Shown one piece after another: positions 39,048 through 48,815 of a stretch of DNA of 53,329 bases. Each line of letters opens with the position of its first letter. The stretch's first letter is position 1. Below the pieces are notes generated by a model, which was not told the DNA's origin, did no database searches, and saw nothing but the letters and a program-made list of their open reading frames with translations. The translations under genes and the position numbers were made by a program. This DNA is from Perkinsus olseni (taxonomy: Eukaryota > Perkinsozoa > Perkinsida): NCBI GenBank assembly GCA_013115125.1, contig JABANN010000202.1:1-53329 (forward strand). Direction: 5' to 3'.

Positions 39048-40056
39048 ATGGTATTCATGTTTCAGAGTATTCTCATACTCATGTCATCATCAGCAGCCAT
39101 CATCGATCGTCCAGTCGGTCGTCGTAGTGGGGTACCAGCATGGAGCAATGGTGGCTATAACCATAGGCCACTGGATAATGCAGGATACTCTACATCACTC
39201 GTAGTCCCGAGCTGCATCTATGGTCATGCAATAGTAAACGATAACTATGTTAAACGAGCAGAGGGAAGGTGAGGGCAACGGCATCATGCACTGTCCAATG
39301 ATGATACACTATTGGCGTTCCCGTCATCAGGTTGTGGCGTCGAGATCTCCCATCGGAATCATCAGCCTGGGCTCACGACGGCACCACTAGAGCTATGATG
39401 CTATTCAATAATACTGATATAAGACCATACACCAGCCCATCGCTGGCTACTCTTTATCAACTGGACATGAGTAGAATTAACAGACCAGATGTTGTCATTC
39501 AAAAGCTGTATCGAGGAGAGTGTCGTCCTCGGCGTAGGGAGAGGAAAGCATACCACTCTTCACGCTCATCAAGGTACTACACTTCGTCATCCTGATGAGC
39601 CACACGATGGGTGCTGCATCATCAGGTCATCATCACTTGCTACCTCCACATCACCAACACGGTGCCATGTACAGAATAGTTGTAAGACGTGATGTGGTTT
39701 GTGTGGGGTATTAACAATGACGGTGATGATGATCAGATATCAAACGGCTACTACACCCAACTACTACGACAACACGTTCTTGGTTATAGCAGCAGTAGCA
39801 GCCTAGCAGCAGCCCTGAGTAAGTTAATAACAACAATGATGTGATGATGAGTATAATCATGTTGAGCTGTGCATGATAGACTAGAGTGGTGTTAGTATCC
39901 ACAAGGGGCGGCATGGACCTCAGAGATCTGACAGCTACGGAGGGATTCATTCTAGTATCTACCAGAGTTGTGGTCACCCACTGCCGCTGTCATCTTTCAC
40001 CGAGTGATGGCCACCGTGTGACTGCGGAACACGACAGGACAGTAGTGAAGCTGTGA
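39048..40056 (+). CDS. unknown secreted protein (uncertain exon structure)
   Basis: The ATG at 39048 gives MVFMFQSILILMSSSAA, a short signal peptide, then AIIDRPVGRRSGVPAWSNGG and GYSTSLVVPSCIYGHAIVND, and after a splice FNNTDIRPYTSPSLATLYQL and DMSRINRPDVVIQK. Later pieces read NGYYTQLLRQHVLGYSSSSS and GGMDLRDLTATEGFILVSTR, then HCRCHLSPSDGHRVTAEHDR before TGA at 40054-40056. The exons share the plus strand and GT-AG edges with short introns, but I do not recognise a domain. It may instead start upstream near 38960-39000. Confidence 0.45.
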
Positions 40057-40114
40057 TGTTAAAAGTAATATTAAAATAAATTGAAGGGTGCAGCAATATG
40101 TCAATAAGAATAGT

Positions 40115-42733
40115 TCAGCCAGTTGTAGCGATATTCTCATACTGAGTCGATAGGTGCATCAACTTGTACCTAGTGTATGATGTTGACAGCATAATGATAC
40201 CGCAGTAACTTACAAAACAATGAAGACAAGCAGATGTAGACCCAACAGGTACACTCCACCTGCGATCCTCGTAACTCTATTCCCAGCCATTTGAGTTAAA
40301 ACCTGGACCTGATCAAAGAATAGTACCACACGTCTCCGAAATCATCTCGGGAGTATTACAATCATACGTTCCCCCGTTGGGAGTTTCATCAGCCTTTTCT
40401 CTCTTTCTGAGGTCTTGAAGGTCTCGAATGGTGATAATATAACCCCTTGCATGTATGCTGGCATATACCGCATTTCCACATCATCCTCCCCATCATCCAA
40501 CTCGGATATGATACCTACTTAAGATACAGTATAATGACGACTACAAGGAGACCACTACGTGCTCTTTTGGTAGGAGCCTCGACGCTACTGCTGCTGCCGC
40601 CACTCACAGATTGCCAGTACCTGCCCAATGCATGATGGACGGGCAATAGTAATGACTATTACTTTTTCTGTTCCAGCAGCCGGACATTATCCGCATAAAG
40701 TCTATCACACTTCCTCGACTTCTCCCCAGCCTCCACTCTTAGAGAATCCCTCTCAGTCTCAAGAGCCAATACTCTAGTTCTAAGATGATCTCGTTGTTGA
40801 CGTGTTATATCCAATAAAGATGGTTCGGTCGAATTGCCCTCCTCATTACTGACACCCGCCGCCGGAGTGTACGGTAATGATGATGATGGTGAGGCCTGTA
40901 GCATTAGCCAATGACGATTGAACAACGAGAAGAAGCGTGGAATATGACATCAGCAGTAACCTCCTTCTCCAGCCTATCCAAGGATTCCTTCAACGTCATC
41001 ACTTCACTTTGTCGTCGTCTCAGCTCGTCTGCCATACTGTCAGCTTCAGAGGCCTTCACACGAAGAGGGGCCAACTGAGCTTCCAAGTTCCTAACCTAAC
41101 CAGATACTCTGGCAAGGGCCCCCTGATGCACCACCACCACCACCACCACCACCACCACCTTCCCCAGCAGCATTCGCTCGACATCGGTTGTGCCCTCTGA
41201 GGGGTCCGTACTGTATTCAACGATATTCATCCTTTTTAGCGTTGCTTGGCACCTGACGTTGAAATGGAATCCGCCCAGGTTCAAATCCCAGGTGCAGTAC
41301 TTTCCGAGATCCTCTTCTACAGCCCTCAGCCTCATCACTTCCTTCTCCTGGTGTTCAAGTCTCTCTATCGTCGCTCTTAACTCCTCGGACGCTTGAGATT
41401 CTCTCCGTTGCAGCTCATCAATGACATTCTGTCTCTCATCTCTATCAGCATCGGTCTTCGCCCGTAATGCAGCCAACTCGACCTCGAGTGCCTCACTACG
41501 TACACGCTCTTGCTGGAGGTTCAACTCGACCGTCCTAAGTACAACCAATCGTCGCCAAAGCCAAGCCCCCTCTACTTATTACGAATTGGATCCATCCAAG
41601 TGTTGTGAGCTACTATTCTTCCAGTTGAGTTGGGTCCGCAAAGCCTCTACCTCAGCAGTGAGCCGATCGACATCCTAAACTTGCATCCTGTGATGATGCA
41701 ATGCCAGCAGCTACCCTACTGCAGCTAGTGTCTCATTCTCAGAGGCCAGGGCTTGCAGACTATCCTCAGATACTTTCGAGTATTGGAGCCTCTCCTCCTC
41801 TGCTTTAGCTATTAAATCTTCCATCTCCTTCCTTCGCTGCATTTCCATATCCAACTCGTGCTGTAGCCGTCGTTTATGGTCATCAACTTCCATACCATGG
41901 GCATGGAGTCTTCTATTAAACTCCTCCGCCTGTTCGCTAAGAGCTGCTTTAACCTTCTCATCAGCTTCATCATCCTTAGCCTTGATAGTCTCTCGCAGTC
42001 GGCGTACAGTCACAGCCTGATTGGTGAGAGTAGAGAACTCCGCGTCTAAGTCGTGTAACTGAAGACACATGATCATCACGTCACTGCAGTAGTCCTATTC
42101 AATACCTTCGTAGTAAGCCTGACAATCTCATCGTCCTTCATCCGTATAGCCCGACTAAACTCATCTAACTGTTCCTCACCACCAGTGGCCCCGAGACCAT
42201 CAGCGGCCGACACGGGATCGGGTAGAGGTTTGAGCAATCTGAGGCAGTGATAATACTGATAATGCTTCCACCATTGGCTGAGGACTCACTGGAAGAGTTT
42301 ATTGAAGGAAGTCTCGGCATGTTTAGCTCTCCTACTCAGAGCGTCGATCTCCGATTGATAACTCTTCAACAACTCATCCCACTGTGATGTTGATGATGAA
42401 TCTTCACAGTGCGGCAAAGATACTCCCGAGGAGGTCGCCAATAACCGCCTTTGGAATGCCTCTAAGATCAGCATCCTATGACCTCATACTCTAGTAGCAT
42501 CCCTTTACTCGTGTCCTCTGCAAGATGCTTCTTAGACTCTAGACTACGAGCCCTACACTCGGCCATCATATCCACGGTGTTGGACATCTCCTCGAGTAGG
42601 AGAGGGAAGTTCAAGGACCTGCTGGCATCATGCTAGTCCCCCTATTGCTAACCCCTGGGATTCATTATTACCTCCATAACTCGGTCGGTGTCTGCTCCTC
42701 CTCAGCCACTCTTGGTGATGATGTTACCGACAT
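40115..42733 (-). CDS. CASP: CASP, Golgi coiled-coil membrane protein (CUX1-related)
   Basis: CASP is a Golgi tail-anchored coiled-coil protein of vesicle tethering. ATG 42733 gives MSVTSSPRVAEEEQTPTELW then RSLNFPLLLEEM, matching the family's YWKRFDLQQLQ start. WDELLKSYQSEIDALSRRAK matches LLKSFQGEIDALSKRSK, and TNQAVTVRRLRETIKAKDDE matches the next conserved coil. Towards the end come LDITRQQRDHLRTRVLALET and ADNVRLLEQKKYWQSVSGG (family ADNIKLYEKIKFLQSY), then ILSPFETFKTSERERKRLMK (family DPFSSFSKRERQRKY). The membrane segment TRIAGGVYLLGLHLLVFIVL precedes YKLMHLSTQYENIATTG and TGA at 40115-40117. All key family landmarks are present. One intron (41253-41300) carries an antisense T-arm-like sequence. 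Confidence 0.9.
41253..41300 (-). other. CASP intron with antisense B-box-like sequence
   Basis: A 48-nt segment GTACTGCACC to ACGTCAG. Its length is a multiple of three with no stop, so the frame is open either way. Removing it gives VEEDLGKCQATLKRMNIVEY, a smooth coil, whereas keeping it inserts WDLNLGGFHF. On the plus strand it reads CCCAGGTTCAAATCCCAGG, a canonical B-box GGTTCAAATCC, though the T-stem pairs only 3 of 5. Confidence 0.65.
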
Positions 42734-43097
42734 TCTCAACTACAAACACAACCCAATCGGAATGTGGATTGTCCAGATGCCCCCTCCCTCTGAGTAGTCG
42801 AGGAGAATTCAAGTTGGGGCGCAAACTCCCAATTCAAGAGCGGAGCGGACACTTCAAGCACTCGACACTAATTGCGCGGTCAATCGATCGCTCGGGCGAG
42901 CGCTACTCAATTGGCGCTCGTGAATATGATAATCGGGAGGTGTTGAGGACTCTAATGTCGTTGCGTAGGATGGTATTCCTGCAAGGGCTTCTCGATAGAT
43001 GATGTGTGGTGTGTTGTGCTGGATATCATTAGTATGATGATGGGGATGGATCGGTATCTATCTGTAGTCTAAGCCTTCCCATCCTACTTGTATTTGA
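42734..43097. promoter_or_regulatory. divergent promoter with motif copy 3 and inverted repeat
   Basis: A 364-bp spacer between CASP (minus, start 42733) and prohibitin (plus, start 43098). It holds TCGGGCGAGCGCTACT at 42892-42907, identical over 16 bp to the MAF1 divergent promoter. Around it is a 7-bp inverted repeat: CGAGCGC (42897-42903) and GCGCTCG (42914-42920), spacer 10 nt. The region is more GC-rich than most introns here. Confidence 0.5.
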
Positions 43098-44293
43098 ATG
43101 GCTAGTGCATCATCTGCTGGAGCTGATAAATTCCTATCCGGATTGGCATTAGCAGCCTTTGGTGCAGGAGGGGTTGGCCTATTCTGCAACACATGCCTTT
43201 TTAATGTGGATGGTGGCCAGAGGGCAGTCATGTGGAATGTAATTACGCCAGGAACTAGACCTGTTTTGTATCTTGCCTGCTCAACCTGTGGATATCTTAG
43301 GTCTTCGGGGGTGTATCTGATAAAATATACGGCGAAGGGACTCATGTGAGGCTCCCGTGGTTCCAGCGACCACATGTGTACTCAATCCAGATCAAACCTA
43401 AGCTCATTCAAACGACCACAGGTAAATTCAACCTGTTCTGTATCCTACATGGTTCAAGCTAAGATACTATGAATCTCAGGTACCAAGGACCTGCAGATGG
43501 CTACGATTCATGTCCGTCTGCTTTACCGTCCTGTCGCTGAGCGTTTGCCGGCCATCCACAAGTCTCTTGGACCCGACTTTGCCGAGAGAGTTTTGCCTTC
43601 TGTTGGGAATGAGGTCGGTTGTTGTTGTTGCTGTTGCCACCCCTTGTGCTGCTACTGTGTATGCTTCGTCAGGTATTGAAGGCTGTTGTTGCTCGATATA
43701 ACGCCGAGCAACTACTCACACAACGAGAAAAGGTATCGCGTGAGATCAGGAATGCTGTAGTCGACCGATGCCAAGCATTCGATGTGAGGATTGAACCGGG
43801 GTCGCACGGTTTGGAAATGTACCTGTTATCAGATTGCCCTGGATGATGTTGCCATTACGCACTTGAATTATGGTAAGGAGTTCGCCAAGGCTATTGAGGA
43901 GAAGCAGGTTGCCGAGCAGGAGGCCGAGAGGCAGAAGTTCGTTGTTGCCAGTGAGTGAACATCATTCAACTGTTCTACATAACATAGTATCCTTCCGTAG
44001 AGACCGAGCAAGAGAGGATAGCCACCGTTATTAGAGCTGAGGGTGAGGCTGAGGCTGCTACTATGATATCCAAGGCACTCAAGGAGCATGGCACTGGCCT
44101 CATCGAGGTAATTATTGTGAAGCATGATGATGATCGGTAGCGATATCATCATCATCGTCGTTGTTAGGTGAGAAGAATCGATGCTGCTCGAGAGATTGCG
44201 GAGACTCTGGCTAAATCACCGAATGTTATGTATCTACCTGAGAAGCAGAATACACTTCTAGGCCTCGGCTCTGCGGCGCAGGGTGGAAAATAA
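43098..44293 (+). CDS. PHB1: prohibitin (PHB1-type)
   Basis: Prohibitins form ring complexes in the mitochondrial inner membrane that stabilise membrane proteins and proteases. ATG 43098 gives [20 protein letters not shown] with a hydrophobic N-terminal anchor ([13 protein letters not shown]). Then come [112 protein letters not shown] and [20 protein letters not shown]. The end is [20 protein letters not shown] then GK and TAA at 44291-44293. Six short introns were resolved (43239-43300, 43422-43479 and four more). Those at 43784-43832 and perhaps 43422-43479 contain B-box-like sequence. The length of about 280 aa is normal for the family. Confidence 0.95.
43784..43832 (+). other. prohibitin intron with antisense B-box-like sequence
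   Basis: A 49-nt GT-AG intron; splicing joins DRCQAFD to [11 protein letters not shown], the conserved prohibitin order. It begins GTGAGGATTGAACCGGGGTC, so the other strand reads GACCCCGGTTCAATCC. It shares GGATTGAACCGG with the intron at 45813-45861 of a different gene. The T-stem is decayed. Confidence 0.75.
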
Positions 44294-44565
44294 TAATCAA
44301 CAGGTGGCTCCGTCGTTGTCTTGTCGTGAATACCAATGCACTGCTCAGGTTTCCGATAGGTTCGAGAGGTTATTGGTGAATCGATTGTAGGAGGCGAACA
44401 GAGCCCTACCCTATAGTTTACCAGAAGTTAGCTGGGGAGTGGTATTATCGAAGACACGAGTGCGCAGTTTCTGTTATTGCTCCTATTGAGTATCGGTTCC
44501 AATAATCGTTCGATCTGCTATTAGTTTCGAGTAATGGTCGTCGTCATAATACATTGTTCGAAGCC

Positions 44566-44868
44566 CTAGTAATGATGTGGTGTTGATAACTGTGGGGATA
44601 CTGTAGGTCGAGTATATCCATCTTCATCATGGTCATCATCATCAAGGAGGTTCCAGCCACCACCGCCAGCACCGCCAGCAGGGGTATCACTAAAGGCTTC
44701 CTCTCGGGTGACGCTCGTCTGTATGGCGATGAGGGCAGCCCTGAGGGTGCGGTCACGGAGGAACAGAGAAGGAGAAGAGATGAGTAGTCCGACGACGATC
44801 GGGTCATGATGATAGAAGAGGGGACCGCTCGGTAGATACGAGCTGAATTGTAAAAGTAATGATGCCAT
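44566..44868 (-). CDS. small protein, about 100 aa, unknown
   Basis: An open minus-strand frame from ATG 44868: MASLLLQFSSYLPSGPLFYH, then DPIVVGLLISSPSLFLRDRT, LRAALIAIQTSVTREEAFSD, a Gly run, and an acidic NLLDDDDHDEDG tail. The first 45 residues are hydrophobic enough for a membrane segment. Two adjacent frames are open over much of it, so an internal intron (starting GTATCTACCG) is possible. It sits between the prohibitin 3' end and the divergent LRR gene. Family unknown. Confidence 0.4.
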   Translation of the reverse strand: MASLLLQFSSYLPSGPLFYHHDPIVVGLLISSPSLFLRDRTLRAALIAIQTSVTREEAFSDTPAGGAGGGGWNLLDDDDHDEDGYTRPTVSPQLSTPHHY

Positions 44869-44909
44869 GCATGAGGTGCTACACAAGAGAGATCGTATAG
44901 TTGACGGCT

Positions 44910-45811
44910 ATGATGGGAAGTATCCCGACAGAGCGCCTTGGTAGTCCTCACCCCCGCAGGGAGTCTACTGTCTTATCGTGTAGGTACACCCCCGAGTATC
45001 CTAAGAATTGTGAATATAACAACCCGCAGTGTGTGATGGATCCGCTGCAGTCTAGCCAAAGTACTGAGGCCCATCAGAGATTACTAGTGCATTCTAAGAG
45101 GTGGAGAGATATCCTCGATGTGAGATGCCCTCCCGAGTCGCTGCCATCACTCCTGCTGCTGTCGGCAGGGTACCTCTGGCCTAGTGGAAGTACGGCTCTC
45201 GTACTCGGGTATTCGAGACAGCGACATCGGTGTTCTGATGGACGTCCTCGGGGAACGTCATAATAACACCTGTACCTTCATAGACCTCAGCTCGAATGAC
45301 ATTATGGACGCTGGAGTAGGGCGGACAGCACCTGAGGAGGGCGGAGGAGCAGTGCTGCTGTGGGCGATAGATACAAGCGTTAGTGGGCCGGCTCAGCGAC
45401 AAGAAGGTGCTGCCAGCCTTAAACAAGTTGTGGTTATTTGGCAATAAGTTGACAGATCTTGGTGAGTACGGTGGATGCTGCTGTTACTACTAGGACAGTG
45501 TGGATTGTAGGACGGGTGATGCTGCTGCAAGGGCTCGGGGTTTTACGGAGAGAACTTCAATTAGAGGTCGATACTCCAACATGGATGATACCAAAAGATA
45601 CTTCCTCTACGGCAACACCATCGACATGATATCCAACTGGTTGTGAAGATCCTTTCTACTATACCGGTGTCGGGTTGTGTGTGGAGGCAGCGGTCACTTC
45701 GAATGAGAGGGTAGTTGATCCAAGATGGTGGAAGCTTCCTCGTCATCATCAACTTCACTCGAGGATGAGGGCGCCCGTCTAAGTACGATACAGTCGAGCA
45801 TTTACTTCCAA
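44910..45811 (+). CDS. leucine-rich-repeat protein exons
   Basis: ATG 44910 gives MMGSIPTERLGSPHPRREST; then, after a 50-nt intron, STEAHQRLLVHSKRWRDILD and SLPSLLLLSAGTSGLVEVRL then SYSGIRDSDIGVLMDVLGE. LRR consensus is seen in CTFIDLSSNDIMDAGVG and in LPALNKLWLFGNKLTDLG, typical of ribonuclease-inhibitor-type repeats. Further exons read VLRRELQLEVDTPTWMIPKD and KMVEASSSSSTSLEDEGARL. The last joins in frame across the intron at 45813-45861 to RALRVRAVESRMAAASGEEE, so this may be the N-terminal half of the RING protein below rather than a separate gene. Confidence 0.55.
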
Positions 45812-45812
45812 A

Positions 45813-45861
45813 GTGTCCCTGCTCTGGATTGAACCGGTAGCTCTTCCTCTTCCCTTGTCAG
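45813..45861 (+). other. LRR/RING intron with antisense B-box-like sequence
   Basis: A 49-nt GT-AG intron (GTGTCCCTGC to CTTGTCAG) joining SSIYFQ to RALRVRAVE. The plus strand holds GGATTGAACCGG (45826-45837), so the complement reads CCGGTTCAATCC. The same 12 bases occur in the prohibitin intron 43784-43832. Confidence 0.65.
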
Positions 45862-45893
45862 GAGCATTGAGGGTGCGGGCTGTTGAGTCCAGG

Positions 45894-48198
45894 ATGGCTG
45901 CTGCGTCAGGAGAAGAGGAGGACCCCCTGCCCAGCCGGAAGAGGCAACGTCTTGCAGGTAACTTTTGAATTTACTAAATTGTTGTACCGCGATAGACGAC
46001 TGGTCACTCAGCCAATCCTGATCACCATCCATCATCGTCCTCCTCGTCATCCTCTTCTGGACTGTCACCAGTGAAGATCGAGGATGAGTCTGGGCCTCAC
46101 CACCGGGAGGGAGAGCTTGCTCAGGACCCAGCAACCTCCTCCTCATCAACATCGAGCAGTGTAAGTTATGGTATGTCGTAGCAAAAGGACTGGTCTGTTC
46201 TCAGATCCCTGCTGCTGCTGCACCACCTTCCCAACCGGAGGCGGCTGTTGTTGATATCCTCGATTCTTCTGAAGATGAGGGGCCGGTGGACGTATTGGAG
46301 GTATCATCGGATTCTGACGATGATGAAGACGATGATGAGCTGGAAGCAGTAGTGGAAGGTAGTAGGGGACGATACCCGCTCAGTGCTCGGCGGCGGTTAG
46401 CCTATAATGCTGCTAGATCCCATTGAAGTAGACCTCCTCGATGATGAGGACTTCGAGGCTGGCGCAGCACCAATAGCGATCACGGAGGACGAGGCTAGCG
46501 AGGGGGGGCATCATAGCGATACTGACCACAATGATGTCGAAGATGATGATGTGGAGTTCGTAGGGGAGACCAGAGCAGCAGGAGCCAATTGGGGCTTGCG
46601 ATGGCAACATAGGAACAGGCTGGATAACAGCGCTTTGCGGGTAGTTTCCGCCACGCCATCCTCCCCTTCCTGCGCACTTTTCAGGCACTCGATCGTCATC
46701 TCGGCTTCAACCCTCCTGTCGGCATTCAAGACGTCTTCGGTGCCCCTCCTCCTCCTGTCGCCCATCCATTGCCTAATGCCTTCATCAATCGGGCGAACAG
46801 GGAGAGGCTCAGAGCTGGGGTGATATCTCGTGCAGTGCCAATGGATGTAGTGTAGATCATTTCAGGGCGTTAGGAGATATAACGGAGGTAACTTGCCTCA
46901 CTTGCGAGATCTTGATACTCCTCAACCGGGCGAGGGTGATCGGCCTCTTTATGCAGTTCGCTATCCCCGAGGGAACCGTCAACGATGTGAAGTAAGGCGC
47001 CATTGTCTCCTCGCTACACCCCAGCTCTGTTGTAGGTGTGCCGCCGCAACATATCACTCAACTCGACTGTTCTCTGTTACCGCAGTAGATTGATGGTCAA
47101 AACTGTTCACGTCGAATGCGCCCCCAATAGCCGAGCGATGTGAGGAGGATAACCCGTCTATCATCATCCACACTCATCAAGCGCAGGTACAGGCCAGCGG
47201 ATGTCGGAGTTGATGTTATCTTCCAGGACGCAGTTGCTAACGATGAAGCGGAAGTAGATCGGGTAGGCAATCGAAAGGATCCGGGTTCGATCCCCGGCCA
47301 GCAGATCTTTCAACAGGCCATTAGTACTTTGAGTCATCTGAGAAGCAGGAGGCTGATGGATCGTGAAGGGTAGGTTCGGAGGTGCAGGCCTGCTGCATGC
47401 TCACCCACCCCGCCTTGTTCAGGGAACTTCGACGTCGACGCAACAACAGACGCCAAAACGGCGGTGATCTCCTCTTGGATATTATGCGGATACCTCCACA
47501 ACAGCCGCAGCAGCCGCAGCCGCAGCCGCAGCCGCAGCCGGTGATGGAGGATCCTGGACGAGTGCTTGGCTTCGACAATGGCCTTCATGAGGGCCTACTG
47601 GTAGGGAAGCGTCCTTCTACGACCACCGATAATTATATGTTGCAGGCTTACAATTGGTTGTTGCCGGGAGCAGCGGCAGTGGCCGGGTTTGGGCCACCGG
47701 GGCACCATATTAACATGTACCACTCATCGGTGGCTGAAGCCCTCCTGCGCGGTCGGATGCCCCAACGTGGCCCCCCACCTCCATCGATACCAGCAGTACG
47801 AGGGCGAGGGGCTGCTCTTCGGTATTGCCATCTATCATTCTATCAGATGCTGAAAAAGTGTACGAGAGTTGTCATCAAGAAGGGCGACGTCGACCCCGAC
47901 ACGAATGCCTTCCGAGAATGTGAGGTTGGCTCAATCTCGGGTATCCCTTATGCTTGCTTCAGGTACGATTTGTTTGGAGCCTATGAAGACCAGACAGGCC
48001 GTTATTGAGTTGCCTTGCGAGCATCGGTGGGTTCTTGTAGGACGAGGTTGCATTTATGATGTTGTATTGGGAAGGTACCATCGAGGATGTATCGAGAAGT
48101 GGTTCAAGACGGCGTCCACGAAGGATCCGACCAATGTTCGATGCCCTCTGGACAAGAAGTCACTGTTTGAGATGCTTGGAGAGCCCGTCCCTGGCTAG
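45894..48198 (+). CDS. RING-H2 protein with SUMO-interaction-like motifs (putative ubiquitin ligase)
   Basis: The N-terminal exons are acidic and Ser-rich: MAAASGEEEDPLPSRKRQRL, GLSPVKIEDESG, then AAVVDILDSSEDEGPVDVLE and VSSDSDDDEDDDELEAVVEG, and VEFVGETRAAG. Hydrophobic-core-plus-acidic stretches such as VVDILDSSEDE and VDVLEVSSDSDDD resemble SUMO-interaction motifs. Middle exons include YRPADVGVDVIFQDAVANDE and a Gln-Pro hexamer repeat (47503-47540). The C-terminal RING-H2 is assembled across two introns: ECTICLEPMKTRQAVIELPC, EHRYHRGCIEKWFKTA and VRCPLDKKSLFEM. Ligands are C-x2-C, C-x-H-x2-H-x2-C, then C-P-x-D. The final ligand is Asp instead of Cys, as in RBX1. It stops at TAG 48198. It could be a SUMO-targeted ligase; this is inference. 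The start at 45894 is one option, the other being fusion to the LRR exons. Confidence 0.75.
47263..47316 (+). other. RING-gene intron with sense tRNA 3'-half-like sequence
   Basis: A 54-nt GT-AG intron (GTAGGCAATCG to TTCAACAG) joining NDEAEVDR to AISTLSHLRSRR. It contains AATCGAAAGGATCC followed by a perfect T-arm: CCGGG (47281-47285), TTCGATC, CCCGG (47293-47297). It matches the IDH intron 21031-21080 at GTA, AATCGAAAGG and GGGTTCGAT with the same spacing. Confidence 0.85.
47503..47540 (+). repeat. (CCGCAG)n encoding Pro-Gln
   Basis: Tandem CCGCAG hexamers, translated as alternating Pro and Gln between RIPPQQPQQ and PVMEDPGRVLGF in the RING protein. The frame is open on both sides. Confidence 0.85.
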
Positions 48199-48815
48199 CC
48201 TGTAGATTAGATATGATCATTGCACTATAATACTCGAGGAAGAACAACAACAACAACAATTATATAATTTAATAACGAAAGTCACACCGCGAAAGCGGCT
48301 TTGACGAGGCAGAGTTGAGTAGTCAAAAGGTTAGGACGATTGTGAGAGGGAAGGGTTTCGCCCGACTGAGGGAATGTGGGAAAAATACCAGCCGGTTGCA
48401 TCACAAATCATCCAGGTATACTTCTCATTGGTGTACGGGTGTTTGCCAAACATCCTTCATCCTTAGTGATCGGCGAAAGTCTCTAACCCATTGAGTTTTC
48501 TACGCCGTTTGCCACTCTCTTATCTCGGCCGACTGCCTCTGCGCGTGTCTGTATATCTTTCTGTAACTGCTGCCGTGAAGGCAGTTGATAAGTCGCTAAC
48601 TTGAAGTTGGGTTTGTGAGACGAGGCGAAGATATTGCAATCGCCTTTTGAACTGAATAACGCAACTGGTGGAATCCGGTACACACTTGAAGAAGCGCTGT
48701 GCGACTGAGCAGTAAATAACCAAAAAATCAGTACAGAAGTCCCAGAAAGTTGAAGGTGAATAGCCAATTTCACCGAGAGAATCTCGGAGTCTCTCTCGAA
48801 GCTAGCTTCACGCTG
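48199..48815. other. 617-bp convergent spacer, possible structured RNA
   Basis: Lies between the RING gene stop and the stop of the minus-strand dehydrogenase. Triplet repeats are scarce and composition is balanced. CCGCGAAAGCGG (48287-48298) is a four-pair stem capped by a GAAA tetraloop. A minus-strand open frame at 48483-48773 (LQLSGTSVLIFWLFTAQSHS, then SSSVYRIPPVALF) looks like a secreted peptide but has no ATG. I could not match the region to a known RNA. Confidence 0.35.

Noticed and set aside
40534-40635. 34-codon plus-strand frame with a signal-peptide-like sequence
   Set aside because: It overlaps the antisense of a CASP exon (YWQSVSGGSSSS) that is supported by family similarity.
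42688-43002. 104-codon plus-strand frame before prohibitin
   Set aside because: It overlaps the CASP first exon and the divergent promoter and has no family resemblance.
43239-43479. Two further prohibitin introns with partial resemblance (GCCAGGAACTAGACC; GGTTCAAGCT)
   Set aside because: They do not meet the consensus and could be chance; kept out of the count of eight.
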